A stretch of DNA of 64,000 bases from Coptis chinensis (GCA_015680905.1 CM027378.1:78769501-78833500); one strand, 5' to 3'; shown: positions 44,596-56,103, counted from the stretch's first letter. Numbers and translations are program-made. Notes: generated by a model from the sequence alone, not told the origin.

Positions 44596-45745
44596 TCATC
44601 TCTGCCTCACCACAAGAGCTTCTGATGTTATTTGGATCTGGTCCGAGTCATCATTTGTTAGGATCTCAAAAGAGTTACAGGTACTCCGCTGTTCACCAAG
44701 GGATCCTACAAAAATGTTTGTGGGTGGCACATTGTTTTGTTGGTCCTGGAACAACACCAGTTCAGATCCAATGGTCACTTGCTCCATAAGATGAACATCA
44801 TTCTCCACTGCTACAGTTGGGGTAGGATTTTCCACCGTATTTTGCTCATTGGTAACCACTACTGCAGGGGTTTCTGTTGGCGCAGATACTCCACCTTCCA
44901 TAGGGCCATGGATCACCACCACCGCTGGCACTTGGGTAGGATTAGCTGTACTCACACTGGCACCAATATCACAACTTGTTGAGGCTGCATTTACTCCCAT
45001 AATCATGACCTCTTTATTCTGTTGTCTCCATCTTTTTTTCTGCCTTTTTGACAGTCTCATAATCAGTTGCTTTGTCAGACACTGCTTTGCTAGCTTTGTG
45101 TATAGTATCTCGCGCATTTTTTTTGTGTTCCCTGTGTAGGTGTCTACAGTCGGTAATCAGGTGCCCAACTATCTTACAGTTGTTACAAAACTTTGGGAGC
45201 TTGCCCACCTTAACTTCTTGCTAGAATTCAATGTTTTGCTTCTCCACTACAACAAGGATTTGGTCGGGGATTTTTTTTGCCAAATCTATATCCACCTGGA
45301 CACTAGCATAATATATATCCCATATCTCACTCAATAGAATTCTTGTCCACCTGAATAGGGGAACCTAGAGTTCTACCCATCGCCATTAGTATATCCACTT
45401 CCCAGTACTCCATACTTAGGCCAGGGAAACGAACCCATACAAGAGCTGAATAATGTTTGTGTTTTTCAACACTGAAATTCGGCGACCATTTTGTAAAATG
45501 AACAAGCTATTATTTGATGAACCAAGGTCCCCCATATTGAACTTTGAGAAATTCTTCTTCAGTTTCGAACCGAAAGAGAAGGTATCCCTTACCGAGGGGT
45601 GAAATTTTCACTTTGATTCCCCATTGATCAGCAACAATTTGCTTAACTACTTCCATTTTCAAGTCCTTAAGATCAATTCACCCCACCAAAGCAGTTGTAA
45701 AAGTCCAGACCTTTTTAAACTAAAGAAAGTGGAATTTTGATAGAT
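44596..45745 (-). pseudogene. LINE a ORF1, 3' part with zinc knuckle
   Basis: 45745-45210 contains, with several stops, a DUF4283-like domain (LGKGYLLFRFETEEEFL around 45600-45550, VQVDIDLAKKIPD around 45300-45260). 45208-44596 follows with GKLPKFCNNCKIVGHLITDC, a CX2CX4HX4C zinc knuckle, a basic stretch and a Thr/Val/Pro-rich acidic tail. ORF1 proteins bind the LINE RNA. The N-terminal part lies across the solo LTR at 47239-47024. Confidence 0.7.
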
Positions 45746-45750
45746 GGCGT

Positions 45751-47018
45751 TATAGGAACCGTTATTTCAGAATGAATATTTCTACAAACCGTGAAAACCC
45801 ACGCATAGTGGAATTAATGGGGTTCACGATTTTGGATAAAAAACATACCTTTTAGAATCGGCTAAGATGTAATCTCTGACAATCCAAGCTTTATGAAATC
45901 CAAAATCAACCCCTTGATCTTCTATTGTATTCCTTTAGAATAGATTGGACGTTGTGTGGGCAACGATCTACCAACCCCCTTCTTTCTCACAAAGCTAGAT
46001 CCAATCTTGGATCTATCTTTCCTTGCCTCTTTTTCTAATCCAGTGAATATTGAATTTCAACCAGAGAGAAGAAGGATTCTATTTATAGGCTACAATATGG
46101 ACCATGAGGAGAAATTAGAGTTGGGCCTCCTGACGGGCTTGGGCTTCCCATGTTCACCCATAACACACGGCCCAAGTCTATCAACAAATGACTTATTCCA
46201 CTAAAGGCCATTGTTGCACTACCGCCCTAATCCCAAATTACGTGTCAGCATTTATGGGCTCTATATTATATGCTCGTTGATCTCCTCGTGTTTAAGATAT
46301 AGAATGTCCGTTGATTAAGTCAAGTTACTGACAACTACATTAATCAACTTCTTATGCCCTTGAGTAGTACCACTCAACCTCATTGTCATGTCGGAATAAA
46401 TCCACCTACAGGGTTTACATGACAATCTTTTTGAGCTCCTCAAAGGGACATCATCAACCCGACTTCCTGCGGGTCACGGATTCCTTCTATAATCAACAGT
46501 ACACCTTACATACAATGTCATTACCCGATCCATCGAGTTTGTTGATTCACAAATGAATCTCACTCATTGATGATTTAAAGCAATGTACAATGCACGTAAG
46601 TGCCCGTTATTATATCCGGATTAAGAGGACAAGCATCCATAATAACAGAGGTGTTTGTTCTTTTATATAGTCAGTATAAAGAGAAACAAACCCACTTGGT
46701 CCTGTTCAATACACACAAAGTATACTAGTGTAATCTTATAGTCAAGATAGACTAATACAGATTATACTACAACCGTACCAATGGTTTGTCCAAATCCATC
46801 TAGGTTGTGAACGATTACTTATACTTTATAAAGTACTGATGATATGATCTTCTGTGTGTTCACACCATATCATATCATCTACAACATAAAGTACTAGACA
46901 CATGCATATAACTAATAATATATATAATATGCATAACATTTGCCCATATGATTCTCATTCAAAATATAAAGAATTAGAGTTAATACAAAAGTAATGCTTT
47001 TAGTATATAACCCTATCA
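45751..47018 (-). repeat. Solo LTR, family S copy 2
   Basis: 1,268 bp, inverted relative to 17392-18551. The minus-strand start TGATAGGGTT at 47018 is intact; the opposite terminus reads TATAGGAACC in place of TGTAGGAACC. Flanks GGCGT (45746-45750) and GGTGT (47019-47023) are a 5-bp duplication with one transition. Inserted in LINE a ORF1 in the same orientation as the LINE. A TATA-type box lies near 46080-46090. Confidence 0.88.
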
Positions 47019-47023
47019 GGTGT

Positions 47024-47239
47024 TTCTCCTTTCAGAGAGGGGGTGGGGAGCTCAGAGAGGTCCACCGTTCTCTTAAGCTTTTCCTTCGTTTTGTCAACGT
47101 AGGAAACTATTCGTGTTGCTGTGGAAGACACTTCCTTTGGGGGAGGTACAATGTTCAAGGCGTTGGCCGTATCCACTGGAGATAAGAAAGATTGGTTTCT
47201 TCCAGCACCAAAACCAAAAGGTAGTGAAGAAGAAGACAT
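47024..47239 (-). pseudogene. LINE a ORF1, N-terminal part
   Basis: Starts MSSSSLPFGFGAGRNQSFLS at 47239 and is Ser/Pro/Lys-rich, ending in SELPTPSLKGET where the solo LTR begins; ORF1 resumes at 45745. The stretch 47240-47466 is the LINE 5' UTR. Confidence 0.6.
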
Positions 47240-47466
47240 GACATGCTACAACCGGAGAGAAGGATCAACTGTTCACTTTCCCTTATGAACTCACACTGTT
47301 CTCAGTGGAGGATTTTACCACTAAAGGAAAGGAAAAACCCGATAGATTAGGATAAGATATCTAAACCTAATAAAATTTGCTAAACTAAGTAAGAAAGAGG
47401 ACACTGGATCATTACGGCAACTTAAGTTATGTCGCAGTTGGTCGCCCCAAAGACTGTCCCCATTGT

Positions 47467-47483
47467 TTTAGGAAAAGTTAGAG
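47467..47483. other. Target site duplication of L1-a (right)
   Basis: TTTAGGAAAAGTTAGAG, identical to 40184-40200. Confidence 0.9.
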
Positions 47484-47760
47484 ACTCTATGAAACTCTAG
47501 ATAGGATTGTTTCCTTATTTATATCATACTTTTTTATAATTAGTAATACAGTTTAGAAAAAAACTGGAGTCTCTGCAAGTGCTCAAAAAAATAGATTGGT
47601 GAGGGTATAACTATAATATATATCTAAGGAATTGGAATATGTCGTAATTATTGTGGTCGGAATTGTAAATTTTGGAATCCTTAACTATGAATTAATATCT
47701 AATTCCACAATGGATGGCACATCAAATCGAAAGGGTTTTTAGAAAAATTATTTTCGGTGG

Positions 47761-47778
47761 AAACTATTATTTTTAGCA
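47761..47778. other. Target site duplication of L1-b (left)
   Basis: AAACTATTATTTTTAGCA, repeated at 51890-51907. Confidence 0.9.
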
Positions 47779-48089
47779 TCAGTGGCACGAATCACAACAT
47801 GTTGCAGGGTGAGTTTAATGATGAATCTAACAAAGGGAATTTATCGGCAGTAGCAACTAGTTTGTATAACTGCCAGAATTCTGATGAGATTACAGATTGG
47901 ATCAAGTTTATGGTGGTTCCATTAGCTGGGAACTTGGGAATTACCACAGGGTTGGGGAGGAATGACTTAGAGAAAATATTTTTCTAGAGCTACATGATAC
48001 CAACAACAATACTGTGGGACAAGGCGACTCACATGGCAAGGGGCTTAATGATAATGTTATGGACAAATCAGGGGATATGGAGACAGATC

Positions 48090-49192
48090 ATGTCGATTAA
48101 ACTTGTATCTTGGAATGTTCAGGGTCTTGGCAATGACGACACTGTTAAATGTATTCGTAGAATAAGGTGGATCACAATCTATGTATTTTTCTAATCCAAG
48201 AAACTAAGATGGGGGAAGAATTTCATTATATTCTTATGGAATTGTGGAGGATGCCATGGAAGTTTATTCATGTGCCTGCAATTGGGTTGTCTGGGGGAAT
48301 TCTAATTGCATGGAATTTGGATTTTGTTGATGTTACGGATAGTTTATGTGGAGCATATTCTCTTTCTGCAAAATGTGTTTTGAAGGAAAATAATTTCACA
48401 TGGTTGATGATAGGGGTATACGGGCCATGTGATGATGCTAGTAGAACTCATTTTCTAGAGGAATTGGAAGATGTGAGGGCATGGTCAGACTTACCATGGT
48501 GTTTAGGGGGAGATTTTAATCTCACAAGATTCACACATGAACGGAGTGGTAGGAGCTCTCTTACGCCATATATGGGTATGTTCAAAGAGTTTGTCTCAAG
48601 GAATGGTTTGATTGACTATCCATTGAATGGTGCATTATACACGTGGTCGGATAGTCGGGGGATGAGTAGGATTGACAAATTTTTGGCATCCATTGAATGG
48701 GATGAACAGTTTGCACAGGCTAGAGAAGTTGCATGTCCGAAGTTTGTGTCTGATCATAGAGTAATCCTACTGGACTGTAGTAAGTCAACTAGAGGACCGC
48801 TACCTTTCCATTTTGAACTCATGTGGTTCGAAGATACATCTTTGGTGCCTCTCATTGAGGAGTGGTGGTCCTCCTTCTCTTTTGAAGGAACTCCTAGTTA
48901 TGTGTGGTGGTGCAAGATCAAAGAGTTAAAGAACAAGTTGAAAGTATGGAACAAGGAGGTCTTCGGGAGAATATACTTGCTGATTAAGTCTAAGGTACAA
49001 GAAATTGACGACCTCAATAAAAAAGAAGAGACCTCGGCACTTTTGCAAGATGAAGAAGTGCATAGGGTTGGCCTGAAACATGAGCTGCAAACTCTAATGC
49101 GGAAAGAAGAGATCAAGTGGAGACAGAAGTCAAGGGTCCGATATATCAAGGAGGGAGAAGATAACACTAGTTTTTTTCCACAAATTTGCTAA
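48090..49192 (+). pseudogene. LINE b ORF2 endonuclease domain, frameshifted
   Basis: The ATG at 48090 (MSIKLVSWNVQGLG) was chosen as the conserved ORF2 start. A frameshift near 48165 leads to CIFLIQETKMG (catalytic Glu), GGILIAWN, WLMIGVYGP, PWCLGGDFNLTRF, YTWSDSRGMSRIDKFL and FVSDHRVILLDC (Ser-Asp-His), so all EEP motifs are visible. The linker is helical (KELKNKLKVWNKEVF). A second frameshift in a T7 run at ~49170 precedes the RT part. Confidence 0.85.
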
Positions 49193-50435
49193 TGCCCAGA
49201 ACAGAGTAAATAATATTAAAAGTTTGCATATTGAGGGAGTTGAAGTAAGTGAAAGTAGTGTTATTAGAGAGCACATTGTGGAGTTCTATGAGTCACTCTA
49301 CTCCGAAGATCCTCTTATTCGACCTAAAATGGAGGGGATGATATTTGATACAATATCCTTGGAGCAAGCTACTGGCCTTGAAGAGTCGATTGAGGAGGGT
49401 GAAGTTTTGGCAACTATTAATGCATTAGGAGGGGATTGAGCTCCAGGGCCTGACGGATTTCCAATACTAGTATTCCAAAGGTGCTGGAACGTCTTCCGTA
49501 CAGACTTCATGGCTGTGATTCATGCATTTTTTGAGAATGCCTCTCTTGATAGAAGGAACAATTCAACTTTTATCCCGAAGATAATTGGTGCATGCTCTCT
49601 AGCAGATTATAGACCGATTAGTTTAGTGGGCGGCATTAACAAGGTGATTACGAAGATTTTGGCTACTAGGATTAGAGGGGTACTACCATCGATTATTTCC
49701 TGTCATCAGAGTGCCTTTGTGGGTGATAGACAAATATTGGATGGGCCGCTAGTTGCTAATGAATGTATAGATACCAGATTAAGAATGAAGGAAAATGGGG
49801 TGCTCTGCAAGGTTGATATTGTGAAGGCCTATGACCATGTAAACTGGGAGTTCCTTCTGTACTTGATGAAAAAAATGGGTTTTGGAGAGAAATTTAGGAA
49901 TTGGATATGGACGTGTATTAGTACCGCGTCCTTTTCAATCTTGGTGGAAGGGTCGCCCACTGGCTTCTTTAGAAGTCAACGGGGATTGAGACAAGACGAC
50001 CCTATATCTCCATTTCTTTTTAGTATTGTCACAGAGGCACTGTCGAGATTGGTTTCCAAGGCTATCAGTTTGAGCTTTATTAGAGGGTTTAGACCGTCTC
50101 CAAATGGTCCAGAGGTTGCTATCCTCCAGTTCACAGATGACACTTTGGTTTTAGTTGACGCTTCAGTATCTCAAATATTGGTTATCAAGTCAATTCTACT
50201 GATATTCGAAGCCTGTTCTGGTATGAAAACCAACATGGGTAAGACAAACTTGTATGCGGTGGGAGAAATAGATAACTTGGGGGATTTAGCTCAGATTATG
50301 GGGTGTGGTACTAGCTCTCTGCCTTTTCGGTATCTAGGGCTACCTCTTGGAGCATCCTATAAGAGTAAAATAGTGTGGGATCCGGTGTTGGAAACTGTTC
50401 AAAGAAGAGTAGGGGTTGGCAGGCTAAACTTCTAA
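49170..50435 (+). pseudogene. LINE b ORF2 reverse transcriptase
   Basis: From FANAQNRVNNIKSL through a stop at 49437 (in GGD*APGPDGFP, where Lys is usual), NSTFIPKI, DYRPISLVGGINKVI, HQSAFVGDRQILDG, KVDIVKAYDHVNWEFL (first catalytic Asp), RGLRQDDPISPFLF (Gly-Asp changed to Asp-Asp) and QFTDDTLVLVDA at 50130-50160 (catalytic Asp-Asp). Then FRYLGLPLGAS. A frameshift at ~50415 leads to the next segment. Confidence 0.85.
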
Positions 50436-51739
50436 CCAAAGGGGCAAGATTAATTCTCATTCACAGTGTTTTAGCTAATCTACCGATCTACTACATCTCT
50501 TTACTCACAATCCCTAGGCATTGAGTGATGGGTTCGGGATTTCTTGTGGGTTCTATAGAAGAGAATAGAAAATACCACCTTATTTCCTGGGAGAAAGTGT
50601 GCCTACCCAAAGAGAAAGGGGGACTCGGAATTCGAAACTTGGTGACAATGAACAAAGCCTTGTTGGGGCGTTGGTTATGGAGATATAATAAAGAGGATGG
50701 TGTACTGTGGAAGAATGTAATAGTAGCCAAGTATGGAGATAACACTGTCGGTGGATGGCCTAATAAGGTGTCACAGTCTCAACGAGGTAGCTTATGGAAA
50801 AGGATCCTCGTAGTGATGCCTAGTTTCTGCGATGGTATTACTCATATTTTGGGTTGTGGGAATCGTATACGGTTCTGGTCAGATGTATGGGTTGGGAATA
50901 AACCTTTAGCAAACTAGTTTCCTCGTGTCTATCAAGCTTCTAATAGGAAATTGGGGATGGTACAAGATTTTGGTAGAATGGATCACAATGGCATCAGTTG
51001 GAACCTTCACCTTCGGCGAGCTTGTAATGATTGGGAGACGGAGCAATATGTGAATATTTCGGTTCTTTTGGAAAATATTGTCTTTACAGATCAAAGTGAC
51101 TCTTGGAGTTGGAGGTGGACCAAAGAAGGAACTTTCTCTACTAGCTCTTTCTATGAAGCCTTGCATGCCTGTGATAGTCCTGACCAAACAACTAATATGG
51201 GATCTCTTATCAAACTTGTATGGAAAGTCCCTATTCCACTTAAGGTTAGAATTTTTTATTGGTCTGCATTACAAGGTCGCACGTTAACAACTGACTCACT
51301 TATTCATAAAGGTTTTGATGTCTCACCCACTTGCACTATGTGTAGTAGTTTCAGTGAATTCATCATGCACCTGTTTTTATTATGTCCGTTTGCTTTAGAG
51401 TGCTGGGCTGTTCTCATGCAACCAATTGGGGCTGCCTTTCCAAGAATTGCCTAGGTTGATACTGTGAAGGAATGGTTAGTAGCATGGTCGAGGCTGAGGA
51501 GTAGGGGGTTTGGGGCGAAAATATGGAGATTGGTGCCCTATGCTGTGATTTGGGCTATATGGAAGGCTAGAAACAATCACATTTTCAGGAGGAGACCACC
51601 AGATGTAGCGCGTACATGTATCGAAGTTAAGGCATTCTTGTGGTATTGGACATCTGGTTTACATGAAAGAACAAACTATAACTTCAGGGACATTGTTATG
51701 CATTGGGATGATATCATCACGGCGGCAAGGAGCTGAGGG
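50436..51739 (+). pseudogene. LINE b ORF2 C-terminal region (zf-RVT)
   Basis: Contains the usual WEKVCLPKEKGGLGIRN, IRFWSDVWVGNKPLAN and, after a stop at 50918, the zf-RVT region with LVWKVPIPLKVRIFYW, CTMCSSFSEFIMHLFLLCPFA and the terminal AIWKARNNHIFR. The coding frame ends with TGA at 51734-51736; a short 3' UTR and poly(A) follow. Stops at 50522, 50918 and 51452. Confidence 0.8.
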
Positions 51740-51889
51740 GATTAGTACTTTAGGGGAGTAGTTTCGTTACTTGTTTGTCAGAGCTTGTATGTCTTATATG
51801 TGAGGTCCTCTCTCACTAGTCTGGCCTTTGAGCTGGCCGATTTGTATCTTTAATACTTTTAATAAAAATAACTTATAAAAAAAAAAAAA

Positions 51890-51907
51890 AAACTATTATT
51901 TTTAGCA
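51890..51907. other. Target site duplication of L1-b (right)
   Basis: AAACTATTATTTTTAGCA, identical to 47761-47778. Confidence 0.9.
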
Positions 51908-52190
51908 ATTTAGTTTTTTGTCTTTTATTTTTTTTCGTAATTAGCTATATTGTGCAGGAAAAGTTGGAGACTCTATGAAACTTTAGATGTGATTGTTTTT
52001 TTGTAATTAGCTATAGTGTTTAGAAAAAGTTAGAAACTCTATAAAACTCTAGATGAGATTGTTTTTTTATTATTATATATCCTACTTTTTCTATAATTAC
52101 TAATAGAGTTTAGAAAAACCTAGAGTCTCTGCGAGTGCTCCAAAAAATAGATTGGTGAGGGTATAACTATAATATATATCTAAAGATAAA

Positions 52191-53390
52191 GATAAATATT
52201 TGTTTTCTATTTTATCTCCTACTTTTTCTTAATTAGCCATGACACGTGGACACTCTAGAAATGCTTCCTCAATTGAAAAGAATAGAGCGATAAAGATAAG
52301 AAAAATTTCTTCTAAACATACATTTTAGGTAGGAAAATCTTGAAAGACTTCATGTATACAAGGAAAATGCCTCCATTGTTAAGAGAATTCATTTGAGTAT
52401 TTTTTCCATAAAATTTTCTCAATGTATTATAACCGCTTTCATCCCATTAAGTTTCTCACGTGGAGAAATGTTAGCATGAAAATTTGAAACAGGTTGATTA
52501 AGAAAAGGTGGTGTTAGTGTACATTACTATAGAAAAAAATATCTAAGCTCTTACACACATCTAGCTAGTAATGCTAGTTACACACTATAAGGTCAGTGAG
52601 GAAGCAGCAAATCTCACGATGTCAAGTATTTTATATGCACTCTGATAATTTACAAAGACTAATTTAGGTTTGCGACTTCTGTCATCATCGAACTTTCAAA
52701 AATAAAGTTTAATAAAATAAAATAAAATAAATTATATTGGACAACTCACTGATCGATGACAATATTCCACGTACTAACCAATGCTATGTTTTTTTCTTAA
52801 TTCTTTTTTGGGGAGCAAGATCCTTTAGGATTTATTGTCTATTCATTGTTATTTAGGGTGATTGGGTGAAGGTATATTATAATTATAAAATTATAGACCA
52901 CGGCACCACGCCATTTCTCTTTGGAACCAAAAAGGTTAGCTAGGTGGATGTATCTATAAAATCCCTAATACTTGTAACAGAATTTTCTTTTGTTTATTTT
53001 TTGAAAGATGCTGTAGCACGTCAAAGATGGAACCTAATTTTAAGAAACAATTGCTTATTTTGGATCTTGCAAGAAGTCCACGCGATTATGCTACCTTGTA
53101 ATCAGATAGTTTCTTGGTAATTTCCCCCAAACGTGTTTGGTGGTTATAAACTTATAATCCAATTTTGTTCAAAATTGTGGATATTAATTGTTCAAAAGTT
53201 GGCCATCAGAGCTTGAACACAATGTCCTTTTCATATCTATGTGCAATGGAAAATAGAGCTCCAATATTTGGCTCAAATGTTGACTCAAGTAGTCAAGTCT
53301 GAGACTTCATCGAGGATGCATTCACCACTAAAATTCCATCGAACTGCCAGTCGTGTGGCCAACTGGAATCCAACAATGTAATTTTTTTTT
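52191..53390. other. AT-rich spacer, no gene seen
   Basis: Nothing recognisable on either strand apart from a short AAAAT tandem (52702-52722). Confidence 0.5.
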
Positions 53391-53391
53391 T

Positions 53392-53932
53392 GGGTTTTTT
53401 AGACATACCCCCACTCCATTAGACCTAACCACTCTAATTTTCTTTAGACATGCCCTCCACTTTAACGCTTGATGCTGGCCAACTAGATTTGACTCTCATT
53501 GACTATTAGTACAAGTTTTCTATTTTCTTCCAATAAAAAAATATAAATAATAATCTAAAACTCCTATGATGAAATACCAAATATGCCCTCAATGATTTCT
53601 ATTACGTACGCAATTTGCTATTTAAAATCAAGTCTTTCTATTCTACTATTTAACAAGCATGAACCGATAAACACACTTAACGGGGGTTTAAAGTTTTAAT
53701 TCATGTATTTGATAGCCATTGAGGGCATATTCAGCATTTCATCATAAGAATTTTAGATTATTATTATTATTATTTTATTAGAAGAAAATAGAAATCTGGA
53801 CTAACGATCAATGAGAGTCAAACTTAATTAGCCGGCATCAAGCGTTAAAATGGAGGGCATGTCTAAAGAAAATTATAGTGGGGGTTATGTCTAATTCCCA
53901 ATTATAAATGGGGATATATGTCTAAAAAATCC
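53392..53932. mobile_element. Foldback MITE, family 2
   Basis: 541 bp with arms of ~200 bp: left GGGTTTTTTAGACATACCCC, TTTCTTTAGACATGCCCTCC, TTTAACGCTTGATGC, TTGACTCTCATTGA mirrored on the right (complement) in the same order, ending GGATTTTTTAGACATA. T-rich flanks make a 9-bp duplication impossible to judge. Long arms and G start would suit a Mutator-like or foldback element. Confidence 0.7.
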
Positions 53933-54074
53933 TTATTTTTTTTCTTGTTCTGCTTGAAAATACTAAACAAAATACTATTCAACTAAAATTAGTCGCCAAT
54001 TATGCTATGTGTGTTTCGTTGTAGTCTTGTAGAGTAAATTACCTGTTAGTAGAGTAGACTAGTACATTACTTAT

Positions 54075-54498
54075 GGGCCATTTGTTTTTGCGTCTTATAA
54101 GACTTCACACCTTGAGTTCTTATAACCTTTTATAAGATGTAGCCCAGTGATTTTGGACATTTTTTTTGTTTGTTTTTTGCCTCTTATAAGAGGCATTCTA
54201 CTATAAATGTCTTATAAGAGGCTCCAATTCTATAAGTACCAAAATTGGATCTACTTCAATTCTATAAGTCTTATAACTTGAAAAATGACTCAAACACCCC
54301 GTCCATATCACCACCACCAAACTATTAAAACCACCACCACCACTGCCGCCACTACCACCACCATCATCACCACCACCACCATCACCTCCACCACCACTAC
54401 TACCGTACTATTAAGACTATCACCACCAACACCACTTGCTATTAAAACCACCACCACCACCATCACTGCCATCGTGCTATTAAGACCAATATCATCAC

Positions 54499-54529
<31 letters not shown>

Positions 54530-54961
54530 ACTACCACCGTGCTATTAAGACATCCACCACTTCTACTACCACCACCATCACCGTGCTATTAAGACCAATA
54601 TCATTATCTCCACTACCACCACCACCGTGCTATTAAGACCACTACTACCACCGCCGCCAATTAAGATAGTTTCCTAAAATTGATATTCTAATTATCAAAA
54701 TTGATTTGAAACCGAAAATCAAACTATACACTTGTTTCAAATTAATCTATTCAAATTAAATGTGATGTAACATAGGGTTATATTTGTCAAATAACCATCT
54801 ATAGGATGTCATGTATTTGTTTTTTCTATTTTTACAAGTGCTTATAAGAGGAACTTAAAATGAAAAACAAACCACTTTATAAGACCATCTTATAAGACCC
54901 TCTTATAACACATGGTCTTATAAGACCCTCTTATAACTTAACCCAAAAAAACAAATAGCCC
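54075..54961. mobile_element. TIR element with (CCA)n minisatellite core
   Basis: Ends GGGCCATTTGTTTTT and (complement) GGGCTATTTGTTTTT are inverted repeats; subterminal TCTTATAAG motifs occur on both sides in both orientations (hAT-like design). No clean 8-bp duplication is found because the flanks are themselves repeats (TAGTACATTAC). The core 54294-54660 is a CCA-rich minisatellite. Non-coding. Confidence 0.55.
54294..54660 (+). repeat. (CCA)n-rich minisatellite with CTATTAAGACC units
   Basis: Seven occurrences of (G)CTATTAARACC separated by 25-65 bp of CCA/TCA triplets, e.g. near 54322, 54415, 54440, 54474, 54540, 54582 and 54628. The + strand ORF here is low-complexity Thr/Pro and is not a gene. 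Confidence 0.85.
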
Positions 54962-55179
54962 ATTAGTACATTACGGAAAGTAGAGTAGACTAGTACATTA
55001 TGGAAGCTGGGATTAACAATTTTTCATCCTCAAGTTATAATCAAGGATAATGAGTTCAAGTTTTGGAATCTTTCAATTCTTGGGTAGTAAGTTTTGGTCA
55101 ATATAATCCAACAATTATTACATCAGTGTCTCTCTCTATTATTTCCTACTCGCCCTTTAGATTCATCTAAGAGCAGGTG

Positions 55180-55650
55180 TAATCTATGTTGCATGGATGC
55201 GGACATTGACGCAGACACGGATACAGACACGACGACTCGATTATATCTCAAAAAGGTAGGACGCAGACGCGGCAAAGGTCGCGGAAATTAATTGATATTT
55301 ATAATTTTTTTTTATATAAATTGAACATTAAAAACTAAATTAAATATATCAATATTCATAAATTCAAAACTATTAAAGATAAATAGCCATAAAATTAAGT
55401 TTAATATTTCCTAATCAAACATTGAAAACATGTCATAAGTCTTAACAAAACAAAAAATGAAAAATTGAGTTTTTTAATATTATTTTGATTTATTTTATAT
55501 TTTTTTGGGTCAAAATCCGCGTCCTGACCATCCTGACTGCGTCTTGACCCACGTCCAATTTAGTTGACTGCGTCTTGACCATGTTGACCGCGTCCGATGC
55601 GCGTCTATACCGCGTCTGTGTCCGCATCCGACGCGGACACAATCCATTGA
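55180..55650. repeat. Inverted GC-rich blocks, possible TIR element
   Basis: 55190-55290 (ATGGATGCGGACA, GACGCAGACACGG) and the complement of 55510-55650 (GACGCGGACAC, GCGTCTGTGTCC) share words in inverted order around an AT-rich middle. Exact ends not found. Confidence 0.35.
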
Positions 55651-55748
55651 TAGGTGCGTTCGTGATTTAGAGGGTGCTATATGCATATGGGGCTACTAAA
55701 TGTCATATAGCACGTACTCCAAACACCAAATGACCAGCCATTCCAATA

Positions 55749-56103
55749 GGGCTGCTAAAAGGGTCTCAAATTTGGCTTGTGTGATCAACCGAGCCAAATT
55801 TGTAGCATTATTTAGCAGCTGCCATAATTAAGTTTTGGGAGACAGACGACACAATTTCTACCATCCGTGTGTTAAATTTCGACGGATGGCAGAAATTGTG
55901 TCGTCTATCCAATTTTTTTTTACTTAAGTTACAAACTAATGGACGGATGACAGAAATTGTGCCGTCCGTATCTATTTAGCACTTCAAAACATAAAAGACA
56001 ATTGGAATGAAATTCAAGGTTTTGCCCTGCCATATTTGGCCGGCAAAATAAAAACCTTAAAAATCCTATGTGGCAAAGTTTTAGCAGCTCCTTTTAGCAG
56101 CCC
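55749..56103. mobile_element. MITE with 14-bp terminal inverted repeats
   Basis: 355 bp bounded by GGGCTGCTAAAAGG and its complement; GCAGC motifs recur inside. It contains the long hairpin 55845-55905. Outer flanks (CCATTCCAATA, TCCATTGGACTTGCTCCAATG) resemble each other, so the true ends may lie slightly outside. Confidence 0.6.
55845..55905. repeat. Near-perfect 24-nt stem hairpin
   Basis: GACGACACAATTTCTACCATCCGT pairs with 55882-55905 with one mismatch and a 13-nt loop. A third, diverged copy of the arm lies at 55941-55969. Confidence 0.85.

Larger units (their letters stand above)
40201..47466 (-). mobile_element. L1-type LINE a, full length, with RNase H
   Basis: Bounded by 17-bp target duplications; poly(A) tail is the T run 40201-40211. 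Reading leftwards: ORF1 (DUF4283-like domain and zinc knuckle) from 47239, interrupted by a solo LTR; ORF2 with endonuclease, RT, zf-RVT-like region and RNase H to 40342. Without the solo LTR and its duplication it is about 6.0 kb. All ORFs carry stops or frameshifts, so it is dead. Confidence 0.9.
47779..51889 (+). mobile_element. L1-type LINE b, 5'-truncated, no RNase H
   Basis: 4,111 bp between 18-bp target duplications, ending in an A run (~51876-51890). It begins inside the end of ORF1 (to 47984) and contains ORF2 from 48090 to 51736. 5' truncation is common for LINEs. It belongs to a different L1 lineage from LINE a: ORF2 ends after the zf-RVT region. Confidence 0.9.
39926..52190. repeat. 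Tandemly duplicated ~420-bp host unit, split by two LINEs
   Basis: Unit 1 is 39926-40200 continued at 47484-47630; unit 2 is ~47631-47778 continued at 51908-52190. They share ATTGGAATATGTCGTAATTATT, ATCAAATCGAAAGGGTTTT, AAACTATTATTTTTAGCA and AATAGATTGGTGAGGGTAT in the same order. Inside each unit two to three ~65-bp subrepeats (AATTAGCTATA...AGAGACTCTATGAAACTCTAG) occur. Identity of the unit unknown. Confidence 0.8.

Noticed and set aside
44849-45139. + strand ORFs antisense to LINE a ORF1 and ORF2 (also 40574, 41248, 43683)
   Set aside because: Antisense shadows of the recognised LINE reading frames.
54285-54548. Thr/Pro-rich + strand ORF
   Set aside because: Translation of the CCA minisatellite; low complexity in all frames.
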